A DNA stretch of 12,371 bases from JAUXEH01 sp965602945 (GCA_965602945.1 CBFDBC010000101.1:1-12371), one strand, 5' to 3'; counted from the stretch's first letter, positions 1 through 7,196 are shown. The notes: generated from the letters alone by a model not told the origin. Program-made: numbers and translations.

Positions 1-41
1 CTAATTTAATAATTTAATACTTCACCTTAAATTTTATCCAA

Positions 42-114
42 AGCCCACGACCAGACTTGAACTGGTGACCCCGTCCTTACCAAGGACGTGCTCTACCAAC
101 TGAGCTACGTGGGC
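42..114 (-). tRNA. tRNA-Thr (anticodon GGT)
   Basis: Read on the minus strand this folds as a complete 73-nt cloverleaf. The acceptor stem is GCCCACG/CGTGGGC, the D arm is GCTC..GAGC, the anticodon stem is CGTCC/GGACG around loop TTGGTAA (anticodon GGT), and the T arm is ACCAG-TTCAAGT-CTGGT. The discriminator base is U and no CCA end is encoded. It is the last of four tRNA genes on this strand. In many bacteria, including E. coli thrT, this gene sits directly upstream of tufB. Only 41 bases remain to the window edge and they hold no start codon for a following gene. Confidence 0.97.
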
Positions 115-132
115 AGCACAACCAAAAACAAA

Positions 133-205
133 AGCGGGAAACGGGACTCGAACCCGCGACAAACGGCTTGGAAGGCCATTGCTCTACCAACTGAGCTATT
201 CCCGC
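133..205 (-). tRNA. tRNA-Gly (anticodon TCC)
   Basis: The minus strand gives a 73-nt cloverleaf with acceptor GCGGGAA/TTCCCGC and anticodon stem ATGGC/GCCGT (one G-U pair) around loop CTTCCAA, so the anticodon is TCC, which reads GGA and GGG codons. The T loop is the standard TTCGAGT and no CCA is encoded. It lies 18 nt upstream of tRNA-Thr(GGT) and 5 nt downstream of tRNA-Tyr in the same transcription unit. Confidence 0.97.
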
Positions 206-210
206 TTAAA

Positions 211-293
211 TGGGCAGGGGAGGATTCGAACCTCCGGAGGGTTGCCCCAGCGGGTTTACAGCCCGCCCCATTTAACCACTTTGGTACCTGCCC
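211..293 (-). tRNA. tRNA-Tyr (anticodon GTA)
   Basis: This 83-nt minus-strand tRNA has acceptor GGGCAGG/CCTGCCC and anticodon stem GCGGG/CCCGC around loop CTGTAAA, so the anticodon is GTA. The long variable arm is typical of bacterial tRNA-Tyr, a class II tRNA. The discriminator is A, an identity element for bacterial tyrosyl-tRNA synthetase. The gene for that synthetase (tyrS) is also in this window, about 7 kb away and in another transcription unit. Confidence 0.97.
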
Positions 294-407
294 TTACATT
301 AGGCAACGGACCCATATGTATTGGGCTTATTCTTGCCGAATCTTTCAATCAAACACGTCAATATATAAAAAAAAGCGCCCAATAACCTAAGCCATTTCAA
401 TTAAAAA

Positions 408-480
408 AGCCAGCGAGAGGATTCGAACCCCCGACCCGCTGATTACAAATCAGCTGCTCTACCAACTGAGCTACGCTGGC
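408..480 (-). tRNA. tRNA-Thr (anticodon TGT)
   Basis: This is the first gene of the minus-strand cluster. The acceptor is GCCAGCG/CGCTGGC and the anticodon stem is GCTGA/TCAGC around loop TTTGTAA, so the anticodon is TGT, reading ACA and ACG. The T stem contains two G-U pairs but is otherwise regular; no CCA is encoded. It is separated from tRNA-Tyr by an unusually long AT-rich spacer (294-407, 114 nt). That spacer holds no gene, but it does contain a 7-bp inverted repeat (ATTGGGC at 320-326, GCCCAAT at 377-383). Confidence 0.97.
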
Positions 481-614
481 ATACTTTCCTCTTCGATTCA
501 TGAGCTCGAACGTCTTTTTTTTTTGCGTTGCGTCAGGGATATGCGAAGAAGAGAAAGAACGACCTCAACACTTCTCCTACCGACTCAGAAAAATACAAAA
601 GTAATACAAGCTGT

Positions 615-643
615 ATGCTACAGAATTCCAAAGCGATTGTCAA
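615..643 (-). promoter_or_regulatory. sigma70-type promoter of the tRNA operon
   Basis: On the minus strand a perfect -35 box TTGACA (638-643) is followed after 17 bp by TAGCAT (615-620), a 4/6 match to the -10 consensus. Transcription would start near position 607 and run leftward into tRNA-Thr(TGT), leaving a leader of about 125 nt. The tRNA order and strand support it; no start site has been measured. Confidence 0.6.
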
Positions 644-780
644 TAAATTTTTGTGCAAAAATACAGGTTATCCATTCATACCATTCGAGAGCTCATACTC
701 CTTTTCCCTTCCTTTTCAGGAGGAGCGCACGGGGAGGTTGGGTGGGTCTTCCGCTCCGACTCCCCAAAATCATTCAAGAA

Positions 781-810
781 TTGACAGCTTCGGAGGGTTG
801 TTGATATGAT
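781..810 (+). promoter_or_regulatory. sigma70-type promoter of the pur operon
   Basis: TTGACA (781-786, perfect -35) is followed after 18 bp by TATGAT (805-810, 5/6 match to the -10 box). The expected start near 817 gives a leader of about 36 nt, which ends in the ribosome site AAGGA (840-844), 8 nt before the purB ATG. The leader is AT-rich and too short to hold a purine riboswitch, so any purine control here would have to act on the DNA. Confidence 0.75.
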
Positions 811-852
811 TCAGACTCATCTGCATATATACTATATATAAGGATAACCGGC

Positions 853-2154
853 ATGATAAAACGCTACACTCGCCCGGAAATGGGAGCCCTCTGGGAAGAT
901 CAGAACCGGTTTCAGAAATGGCTGGACGTGGAGCTGGCCGTGTGCGAGGCCTGGCACGAGCTGGGAGAGATCCCGGCGGATGCGCTGGAGAGGATCAAAA
1001 CCAAAGCGGCGTTCGATGTCGATCGGATCGATGAGATCGAGAGGACGGTCAAACACGATGTCATCGCGTTCCTCACCTCGGTCGCCGAGTTTGTGGGCGA
1101 GGACTCCCGGTTCGTCCACCTGGGCCTTACGTCCTATGACGTGGTAGACACGGCACTCTCTCTTCTCATCCGCCAGGCCCTGGAGAAAGTGCGGAAGGAT
1201 CTCATCGCTTTCAGGGACGTGCTCAAGGAGCAGGCCCTCAAATACAAGATGACCCCCATGGTCGGTCGGACACACGGCGTGCACGCCGAGCCCATCACCT
1301 TCGGTGTGAAGATCCTGGTGTGGTACGACGAGGCCTGCCGCCACCTCCGGCGAGTGGACCAGGCCCTGGAAACCATCGGGTACGGCCGCATCCAGGGTGC
1401 CGTGGGGACCTACATCCATCTGGATCCCGAGGTCGAGGTCAGGGCCCTGGAGAAGCTGGGCCTCACCCCGGCCCGCGTCTCCACCCAGGTGCTCCAGCGT
1501 GACCGCCACGCCGAGGTCCTGTACACGCTGGCCCTGATCTGCGCCACGCTGGACAAGGTCGCGCAGGAGATACGCCATCTGCAGAAGACCGAGGCCCGCG
1601 AGGTCGAGGAGTCCTTCACGAAGGGCCAGAAAGGATCCTCCGCCATGCCTCACAAGAAGAACCCGGTCCGGACCGAGCGCATCTCCGGTATGTCCCGCAT
1701 CCCCCGGGCCAACCTTCAGGTCGCCCTGGAAAACATCCCGCTCTGGCACGAGCGGGACATCTCGCACTCCTCGGCCGAGCGCGTCATCATCCCCGACAGC
1801 TTCATCGTCACGGATTTCCTGCTGGCGGAATCCACCCATATCGTGAGCAACTGGCAGGTCCACCCCGAACGTATGCAGGAGAATATAAACCTCACGCGCG
1901 GCCTGGTGTTCTCACAGCGGGTCCTGCTCGCCCTGACACGCAAGGGGCTGTCCAGGGAGGACGCCTATCACGTGGTCCAGCGTAACAGCCTCAAGGCCTG
2001 GGATGAAGGCCGGGAATTCCAGGAACTGCTCCTGGCGGACCCGGAGATCACTGACAAGCTGACCGGCCGGGAAGTGGAAGACTGCTTTTCCCTCGATCCC
2101 TACCTGGACAAGATCGATTATATATTCAATAAGGTGCTGAAAGATGAAGATTAG
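853..2154 (+). CDS. purB: adenylosuccinate lyase PurB
   Basis: This cytosolic enzyme releases fumarate twice in purine synthesis, from SAICAR to give AICAR and from adenylosuccinate to give AMP. The 433-aa protein has the length of the Bacillus-type enzyme and opens with the typical MIKRYTRPEMGALW. The fumarase/aspartase superfamily signature GSSAMPHKKNP lies at residues 261-271, with the catalytic serine in the flexible SS loop. Histidines at 68, 89 and 141 (in GRTHGVHAEP) fall at the positions of the known active-site histidines of the B. subtilis enzyme. The start is supported by AAGGA 8 nt upstream and a strong promoter. It is the first gene of the operon and its last 11 bases overlap the start of purS, which suggests translational coupling. 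The protein looks intact. Confidence 0.97.
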   Translation: MIKRYTRPEMGALWEDQNRFQKWLDVELAVCEAWHELGEIPADALERIKTKAAFDVDRIDEIERTVKHDVIAFLTSVAEFVGEDSRFVHLGLTSYDVVDTALSLLIRQALEKVRKDLIAFRDVLKEQALKYKMTPMVGRTHGVHAEPITFGVKILVWYDEACRHLRRVDQALETIGYGRIQGAVGTYIHLDPEVEVRALEKLGLTPARVSTQVLQRDRHAEVLYTLALICATLDKVAQEIRHLQKTEAREVEESFTKGQKGSSAMPHKKNPVRTERISGMSRIPRANLQVALENIPLWHERDISHSSAERVIIPDSFIVTDFLLAESTHIVSNWQVHPERMQENINLTRGLVFSQRVLLALTRKGLSREDAYHVVQRNSLKAWDEGREFQELLLADPEITDKLTGREVEDCFSLDPYLDKIDYIFNKVLKDED

Positions 2155-2389
2155 AGTTTTGGTCTCATTCAAGGACAGTGTTCTCGACCCTCAGGGACAG
2201 TCCGTCAAGAACGCCCTGCACACGCTGGGATACGATTTTATCCATGAGGTGCGTCAGGGAAAGGTCTTCGAGCTCGAGCTCGATGGTGTCGGCCGGGAAC
2301 AGCTGGAGCAGGTTGTACCGGAGATCTCGGATAAGGTGCTGGCCAATCCCATCATCGAGAAGTTCGACTGGCAGATCATCGAAGAGTAA
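2144..2389 (+). CDS. purS: FGAM synthetase small subunit PurS
   Basis: PurS is the small structural subunit that bridges PurQ and PurL in the three-part phosphoribosylformylglycinamidine synthetase (FGAR + ATP + glutamine to FGAM). The 81-aa length is normal for the family. The sequence shows the expected pattern: an N-terminal strand, then the conserved DPQGQSVKNALHTLGY stretch at about 16-31, and the C-terminal LANPIIEKFDWQI. The gene overlaps purB by 11 nt and its TAA stop shares a base with the first possible ATG of purQ. The presence of PurS shows that this organism uses the split enzyme rather than the fused large PurL of enterobacteria. Confidence 0.95.
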   Translation: MKIRVLVSFKDSVLDPQGQSVKNALHTLGYDFIHEVRQGKVFELELDGVGREQLEQVVPEISDKVLANPIIEKFDWQIIEE

Positions 2390-3102
2390 TGGGAAATTTG
2401 AAGATGAAATTCGGAGTGGTGGTGTTCCCCGGCTCGAACTGTGACTACGACACACTCTACGCCGTACGGGACTTGTTCGAACAGGAAGCGGAGTTCCTGT
2501 GGCACAAAAACCATGACCTGCGCGGCGCCGACTGCATCATCCTGCCGGGAGGATTTTCCTACGGCGACTACCTGCGGTCCGGCGCGATCGCCCGCTTCTC
2601 CCCGATCATGCAGGAGGTGCGGGAGTTCGCTCTCAAGGGCGGTATGGTTCTGGGTATCTGCAACGGCTTCCAGGTCCTGCTGGAGCTGGGACTCCTGCCG
2701 GGCGCCATGCTGCGCAACAAGAACCTTAAATTCCTCTGCCGGCACGTCCATCTCCGTGTGGACAATGCAGAAACTCCCTTCACGCGGGCCGGGGAGGAAG
2801 GTCAGGTCCTGCGCATCCCCATCGCGCATTTTGATGGCAATTACTTCATCGACGGGGCCGGGGAGGCCGAGATCGCACGCAACCGACAGGCTGTACTGCG
2901 GTACTGCGACCCGCAGGGCCAACTCAGCGAGGAGGCCAACGTCAACGGGTCCCTGGGTCACATCGCCGGCCTCATCAATACTCGGGGCAATGTCCTGGGA
3001 ATGATGCCCCATCCGGAGAGGGCCTCCGAACCTCTGCTGGACAGCGAAGACGGGAGGGTCATCTTCCGTTCCATCGTCGAACACTTCAAGGAAATCGGGT
3101 AG
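2389..3102 (+). CDS. purQ: FGAM synthetase glutaminase subunit PurQ
   Basis: PurQ hydrolyses glutamine and passes ammonia to PurL. It is a class I glutamine amidotransferase. Numbered from the first ATG, the nucleophile is Cys91 in GICNGFQVL and the other triad residues are His208 and Glu210 in MMPHPERA. The N-terminal VVVFPGSNCDYD is a family hallmark. Two starts are possible. The ATG at 2389 overlaps the purS stop (TAATG) and gives 237 aa. The ATG at 2404 gives MKFGVVVFPGSNCD, which fits the usual family N-terminus and gives 232 aa. Neither has a strong ribosome site, so translation probably depends on coupling to purS. All catalytic residues are present. A 4-nt gap separates it from purL. 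Confidence 0.96.
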   Translation: MGNLKMKFGVVVFPGSNCDYDTLYAVRDLFEQEAEFLWHKNHDLRGADCIILPGGFSYGDYLRSGAIARFSPIMQEVREFALKGGMVLGICNGFQVLLELGLLPGAMLRNKNLKFLCRHVHLRVDNAETPFTRAGEEGQVLRIPIAHFDGNYFIDGAGEAEIARNRQAVLRYCDPQGQLSEEANVNGSLGHIAGLINTRGNVLGMMPHPERASEPLLDSEDGRVIFRSIVEHFKEIG

Positions 3103-3106
3103 AGAT

Positions 3107-5314
3107 ATGATAGATGAGCAAGTCATTCGTGATCACGGTCTCTCTCGCGAAGAGTATGACCTCATCGTGGAGCTCATAGGACGCGACCCCAACCTGACCG
3201 AGCTCGGCATCTTCTCTCTGATGTGGTCCGAGCACTGCAGCTACAAGAGTTCCAAGGTCCACCTGAAGAAGCTGCCGGTCATGGGGAAGAACGTGATCCA
3301 GGGCCCCGGTGAGAACGCGGGCATCATCGATATCGGTGACGGCATGGCGGCGGTCTTCAAGATCGAGTCGCACAACCACCCCTCCTTCATCGAGCCCTAC
3401 CAAGGTGCGGCCACGGGCGTGGGCGGCATCCTGCGGGACATCTTCACCATGGGAGCCCGGCCGATCGCGGCCATGGATTCCCTGCGCTTCGGACCCCTGG
3501 ACACATCCCGGAACCGGTCCGTTATGGACGGCGTCGTCTCAGGCATCGCCGGCTACGGCAACTCCTTCGGCGTGCCCACGGTGGGCGGGGAGGTCTATTT
3601 CAACGATTGCTACTCCCTGAATCCCCTGGTCAACGCATTCTGCCTGGGTATTGTGGAAAAGGACAAGATCTTCTACGCCAAGGCCGAGGGCAAGGGAAAC
3701 GCGGTCCTCTATGTGGGATCCAAGACCGGCCGCGACGGTATCCACGGCGCCACCATGGCATCCGCCGAATTCGGTGAGGACCTGGAGGAGAAGAGGCCCA
3801 ATGTCCAGGTCGGTGACCCTTTCAAGGAGAAGCTGCTGTTGGAGGCCTGCCTGGAAGTCATGGGACAGGGCCTGATCGTCGGGATCCAGGACATGGGCGC
3901 CGCGGGCCTCACGTGTTCCACCACCGAGATGGCGGCCAATGCCGGCTCCGGGATCGCGATCGACCTGGATCTCGTGCCCCAACGGGAAGAAGGCATGACC
4001 CCGTACGAGATCATGCTCTCCGAAAGCCAGGAGCGTATGCTGATCGTGGCGGAAGAGGACCGGGTGTCGGAGGTCCAAGGCGTCTTCGCCAAGTGGGACC
4101 TCGATGCCATCGTCATCGGCAGGGTGACCGACGACGGCCGGCTGCATGTCCGCTTCCACGGCCAGGAGGTGGTGGATATTCCCGTTGATGCCGTGATCGA
4201 GCTGTGTCCGATCTATCAGAGAGGCTACAGCGCTCCGGCTCCGCCACCGCCTTCGGCTGCGACGGAGGGGGCTCCCCTGCCCGAAGAATTCAACACCGCG
4301 TTCCTGGAGCTGCTGGGCTCCCCCACCATCGCCGACAAGGAGTGGGTCTTCCGGCAGTATGACCACATGGTGCAGACGAACACCGCATTCCTCCCCGGAG
4401 CTGATGCCGCCGTCCTTCGCCTCAAAGGCAGCCGGAAGGCTCTGGCCATGACCCTGGACGGCAACTCCCTCTACGCCCTGCTGGACCCTCGAACCGGCGG
4501 TCGGATCGCGGTGGCCGAGGCCTGCCGCAACCTGGCCTGCGTGGGAGCCTACCCGGTCGGAGTCACTAACTGCCTCAACTTCGGCAACCCGGAGAAGCCC
4601 GAGATCATGTGGCAGTTCAAGGAGGTGGTGGAGGGCATCGCCGAAGCCTGTGGGATCTTCGAGATCCCCGTGACCGGAGGCAATGTCAGCTTCTACAATG
4701 AAACCGAGGGTGTGTCCATCCATCCTACGCCCGTACTGGGGATCGTGGGGATCTTGGACAACATCGATCTGGCCGTTTCACCTGGGTTCAAGGGCGAAGG
4801 CGACACGGTCGTACTGCTGGGTGGGAACCACGAGGGACTGGGCGGTTCCGAGTACCTGCGGTTCCTGCATGGGAAGGAGGAGGGGCCGCCTCCCCGGATC
4901 GACCTAGTGGAAGAGAAGCGCCTGCATGGACTGTGCATCGAAGCCATTTCCCGGAGGCTGCTGCGTTCGGCACACGACATCTCCGAAGGCGGGCTGGCCG
5001 TGTGTGCGGCCGAATGCGCGTTCCACAGCGATTCTCTCCTTGGCTGTACCCTGGACCTGGAAGACGACCTCCGCACGGATGCTCTGCTCTTCGGGGAGAC
5101 GCAGTCACGCATCGTCGTCACCGCCGCCCCCGAGAGACTGGAGGAGCTGCTGAGCCTGGCCGGAGAACACGAGGTAGTGGCCTCGGTTCTGGGAAAGACG
5201 GGCGGCGGCCGGATCATCTTCCGCCACCGCGGAAAGACCCTAATCGACACAGCGGTTCGCGAGGCCTTCACACGCTGGAAGCAGGCCATACCGGAGCACT
5301 TCAAAGTCAGGTGA
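3107..5314 (+). CDS. purL: FGAM synthetase large subunit PurL
   Basis: This ATP-dependent synthetase subunit works with PurS and PurQ to convert FGAR to FGAM, step 4 of IMP synthesis. At 735 aa it is the small PurL type (B. subtilis-like), not the roughly 1,300-aa fused form. Residues 38-50 contain the conserved LMWSEHCSYKSSK with the catalytic His43. ESHNHPS at 87-93 and the glycine-rich VGGILRDIFTMGARPIA (about 105-121) form part of the nucleotide and metal site. The two AIR-synthetase-like halves are joined near residues 375-392 by a linker rich in Pro and Ala. The second half has VTGGNVSFYNE, typical of the C-terminal domain. A weak AAGGAAA lies upstream of the ATG. The TGA stop overlaps the GTG start of the next gene. 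Confidence 0.97.
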   Translation: MIDEQVIRDHGLSREEYDLIVELIGRDPNLTELGIFSLMWSEHCSYKSSKVHLKKLPVMGKNVIQGPGENAGIIDIGDGMAAVFKIESHNHPSFIEPYQGAATGVGGILRDIFTMGARPIAAMDSLRFGPLDTSRNRSVMDGVVSGIAGYGNSFGVPTVGGEVYFNDCYSLNPLVNAFCLGIVEKDKIFYAKAEGKGNAVLYVGSKTGRDGIHGATMASAEFGEDLEEKRPNVQVGDPFKEKLLLEACLEVMGQGLIVGIQDMGAAGLTCSTTEMAANAGSGIAIDLDLVPQREEGMTPYEIMLSESQERMLIVAEEDRVSEVQGVFAKWDLDAIVIGRVTDDGRLHVRFHGQEVVDIPVDAVIELCPIYQRGYSAPAPPPPSAATEGAPLPEEFNTAFLELLGSPTIADKEWVFRQYDHMVQTNTAFLPGADAAVLRLKGSRKALAMTLDGNSLYALLDPRTGGRIAVAEACRNLACVGAYPVGVTNCLNFGNPEKPEIMWQFKEVVEGIAEACGIFEIPVTGGNVSFYNETEGVSIHPTPVLGIVGILDNIDLAVSPGFKGEGDTVVLLGGNHEGLGGSEYLRFLHGKEEGPPPRIDLVEEKRLHGLCIEAISRRLLRSAHDISEGGLAVCAAECAFHSDSLLGCTLDLEDDLRTDALLFGETQSRIVVTAAPERLEELLSLAGEHEVVASVLGKTGGGRIIFRHRGKTLIDTAVREAFTRWKQAIPEHFKVR

Positions 5315-6195
5315 TAAAGAAGCTTAGGGGCCGCCGGAAGAGGGTATGGAGGAAGGCGATCCTCTGTGCAGCATTCCTGCTCGCGTTCTGGATGCCCGCC
5401 CACCCGGTCGAGTTCCACCTCAAGCTGGGAGGGGGGCTGACCTGGTTCCGTCCGATCGATGTAAACCGGGCGGTCCGGGACTGGGTGGAATGGCATGAGC
5501 GCGAATCGGCCCGTAACGAGAACTGGACATATCTGGGAGGCATAACGCCGGAGATCCGCCTCGGGTATAACTTCGAGGGAGAGCTTCAGTTTTTCCTGAC
5601 CCCCCGCCTGGCCTTCTCGGTCGGGGCAGGGTTTCTCTATACAGACCTCTCGGCCGAAGACACGGAGATCCTCATCAATAAAAAGCAAGGTCCGACCCAG
5701 CTCGTACAGCCCCGGACGTTGAGCGCCATCCCGCTTGTCTTCTCTCTCTACACTCACCTCCCCCTGAATGAGCGGTTCAGTGTCTACGCCAAAGTCGGCG
5801 CCGGAATGGCATGGGCCAAACACATCGAACGGGAGGGATCGAAGAAGGAAACGGGCACGAGATACAACTATTCCCTGGAAGAGAACGCCTCGGCTCGGAA
5901 CCCTGTGTATCAGGCCGGCCTGGGCCTGGATTTCGCCCTGGAATCCGGTGTGAGGTTCTTCCTGGAGGGCTCCTACCGCTGGCTGCGGATGACCGATTTC
6001 AGCGGGGAGACCGGCGAAGGGGAGACCGGCACCCTGTATCATTTCGAGGAACTGTCCCCGGACCTGGGATTCTGGCAGGCGAAGAACCGTCTCTCCTCAG
6101 AGCCCCCGGTGGGCGAGAACATCCGCTCGGTCAGGGAAACCGAGGTGGATTTCAGCGGTTTTACGCTGATCGTGGGCATCGCCATAAAATTCTAA
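5311..6195 (+). CDS. predicted outer-membrane beta-barrel protein
   Basis: I do not recognise a named family. The 294-aa product starts at GTG 5311, which overlaps the purL stop as GTGA. The same frame stays open far upstream, but there it is only a shadow of purL. The N-terminus is a clear signal peptide: nine Lys or Arg among residues 3-15, a hydrophobic core at about 16-29, and likely cleavage after MPA (residue 30). The mature part alternates polar and hydrophobic residues in several stretches (about 77-111, 139-170, 199-228, 279-294), many with aromatic girdle residues. It ends in ...VGIAIKF, the C-terminal Phe signal used by the BAM machinery. This points to a small barrel of the OmpA/OmpW size class. 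No atypical ribosome site or frameshift is seen. The function is unknown; the link to purine genes may only be co-transcription. Confidence 0.8.
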   Translation: MIKKLRGRRKRVWRKAILCAAFLLAFWMPAHPVEFHLKLGGGLTWFRPIDVNRAVRDWVEWHERESARNENWTYLGGITPEIRLGYNFEGELQFFLTPRLAFSVGAGFLYTDLSAEDTEILINKKQGPTQLVQPRTLSAIPLVFSLYTHLPLNERFSVYAKVGAGMAWAKHIEREGSKKETGTRYNYSLEENASARNPVYQAGLGLDFALESGVRFFLEGSYRWLRMTDFSGETGEGETGTLYHFEELSPDLGFWQAKNRLSSEPPVGENIRSVRETEVDFSGFTLIVGIAIKF

Positions 6196-6417
6196 GCAGA
6201 CGAGGAAAAAGCGTACGTCCGGTCCTGGCGGCTCATGAAAACATCACTCAACCGCCGAATATGGGCTGTGAGTATTTTCCAAGTCAGCTGAAAAAATCTC
6301 CCCATGCTCACATGCGGCCCAAGAACATACACCTTGCCGCAGCTAATATAAGGATTACATGGACAGCAGGCAGGACTTTTTATACACTGGTGGAAACTAT
6401 AATAAGGAAAGGGATCA
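6196..6417. other. intergenic region between barrel gene and purN
   Basis: These 222 bases hold no recognisable gene. No clear hairpin followed by a T run is visible after the barrel gene. There is only a weak GGCGG..CCGCC inverted repeat around 6226-6256. The right end contains the purN promoter candidate and ribosome site. Confidence 0.5.
6360..6388 (+). promoter_or_regulatory. candidate sigma70-type promoter of purN
   Basis: TGGACA (6360-6365, 5/6 of the -35 box) is followed after 17 bp by TACACT (6383-6388, 4/6 of the -10 box). A start near 6395 would leave a leader of about 23 nt containing the strong ribosome site AAGGAAAGGG (6404-6413). A perfect TATAAT at 6398-6403 is also present. 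It touches the ribosome site and has no good -35 box, so it is less likely to be the one used. Confidence 0.45.
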
Positions 6418-7056
6418 ATGACGGAAGATGTTTTTCGAAGCCCTAAAAAGCGGGGGCGGATCGCCGTCTTTTTGTCCGGACGGGGATCCAACTTCATGGC
6501 CATCCACAAGGCGATCGAAGCGGGCGAGATCAACGCCGATGTCGCCCTGGTCTTCAGCAACAGGAAGGCGGCGCCGGGATTCCTCTTCGCCCAGGAGAAG
6601 GGCCTGGAGACCCTCTACCTGAGGGCGAAGAGCTTTCCCGACAGGGAGTCCTACGACCAGGAAATCGCGAAGGAGATCCAGGCTAGGGACATCGACCTGA
6701 TCGTGCTGGCCGGCTACATGCGCATCATCACCGCCCCCTTCTGCCGGCGGTTCCTCAACCGGATCATCAACATCCACCCCGCCCTGCTCCCATCGTTCCC
6801 CGGACTCCATGTCCAACAACAGGCCATCGACTGGGGAGCCCGGTTCTCAGGGGCGACCGTCCACTTCGTGATCCCGGAAGTGGACATGGGCCCCATCATC
6901 CTCCAGGCTGTGGTCCCGGTCCTGCAGGACGACACGGAAGAGACACTGTCCGCCCGCATCCTGAAGGAAGAGCACAAGCTCTACCCGGAGGCGGTCAAGC
7001 TCTTCTTCGAGGGCCGGCTGGAGGTGCGGGGCCGGAGAGTATTCATCCTGGGCTAA
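6418..7056 (+). CDS. purN: GAR transformylase PurN
   Basis: PurN transfers the formyl group of 10-formyltetrahydrofolate to glycinamide ribonucleotide, step 3 of IMP synthesis, in the cytosol. The 212-aa protein has the phosphate-binding SGRGSN at 20-25. The catalytic triad of the formyltransferase fold is complete: Asn118 and His120 in INIHPALLPSFPG, and Asp156 in VDMGPI. The folate-site motif LAGYMRI (97-103) is also present. The start ATG follows AAGGAAAGGG at good spacing. The first 13 residues precede the conserved RIAVFLSGRGSN and make the N-terminus slightly longer than in E. coli. It is separated from the purBSQL operon by the barrel gene and a spacer with its own likely promoter. The TAA stop lies inside the left arm of a 12-bp inverted repeat. 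Confidence 0.97.
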   Translation: MTEDVFRSPKKRGRIAVFLSGRGSNFMAIHKAIEAGEINADVALVFSNRKAAPGFLFAQEKGLETLYLRAKSFPDRESYDQEIAKEIQARDIDLIVLAGYMRIITAPFCRRFLNRIINIHPALLPSFPGLHVQQQAIDWGARFSGATVHFVIPEVDMGPIILQAVVPVLQDDTEETLSARILKEEHKLYPEAVKLFFEGRLEVRGRRVFILG

Positions 7057-7196
7057 GTCAGGCAAACTGAATCGTCGGCACGCGGATTTTCTCCAGCGTG
7101 AAAATCCTCTCTTTCCTCGGCTTCGCTCCCCTCCTGCGGAGGAACCATGCCCGCTCCGCCTCCGGATGGCGCTCCTCATCAGCATGCCTGACTTAG
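7053..7196. repeat. 144-bp element bounded by a 12-bp perfect inverted repeat
   Basis: CTAAGTCAGGCA at 7053-7064 is exactly complementary to TGCCTGACTTAG at 7185-7196. Between the arms lie further self-complementary stretches: an 8-bp perfect hairpin GGATTTTC/GAAAATCC (7084-7091, 7100-7107) and CCTCC-TGC-GGAGG around 7131-7143. The left arm includes the purN stop codon. No open frame of note and no target-site duplication were seen. It could be a structured 3' end of the purN transcript, a small non-autonomous repeat (MITE or REP-like), or a small RNA. Confidence 0.55.

Larger units (their letters stand above)
481..852. other. divergent intergenic control region, no gene
   Basis: These 372 bases contain no convincing coding sequence. 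The short open frames here lack ribosome sites and show no recognisable protein. The region holds the tRNA-operon leader and promoter on the left, the purB promoter and leader on the right, and a G-rich block between them. A run of ten T at 515-524 follows a weak hairpin (TTCGA..TCGAA). It could end stray rightward transcription, but it lies inside the tRNA leader on the other strand. No T-box, purine riboswitch or other known RNA element could be recognised by eye. Confidence 0.7.

Noticed and set aside
322..336. Sigma54-like promoter match (TGG..TTGC with GG-N10-GC spacing) on the plus strand
   Set aside because: It lies in a tRNA spacer, points against tRNA transcription, and no plus-strand gene follows before purB, which has its own sigma70-type promoter.
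88..390. 100-aa open frame over the tRNA genes, and the overlapping 68-aa frame
   Set aside because: Both run through tRNA genes on the opposite strand and have no ribosome site.
832..1863. 343-aa open frame on the minus strand opposite purB
   Set aside because: It lies fully across purB, shows no recognisable domain, and is the kind of long antisense frame that GC-rich coding sequence produces by chance.
3539..4723. 394-aa open frame on the minus strand opposite purL
   Set aside because: Antisense shadow of an intact, well recognised gene; no ribosome site or family resemblance, and a His- and Gly-rich composition typical of such frames.
4933..5310. Upstream extension of the barrel protein frame to an ATG inside purL
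   Set aside because: The extension overlaps purL by more than 370 bases and reads as Arg/Pro-rich shadow sequence. The GTG at 5311 puts a normal signal peptide at the N-terminus.
4693..6042. 449-aa minus-strand open frame across the end of purL and the barrel gene
   Set aside because: It covers parts of two genes on the other strand and has no coherent domain. The plus-strand barrel reading has a signal peptide and a C-terminal Phe, so it is preferred.
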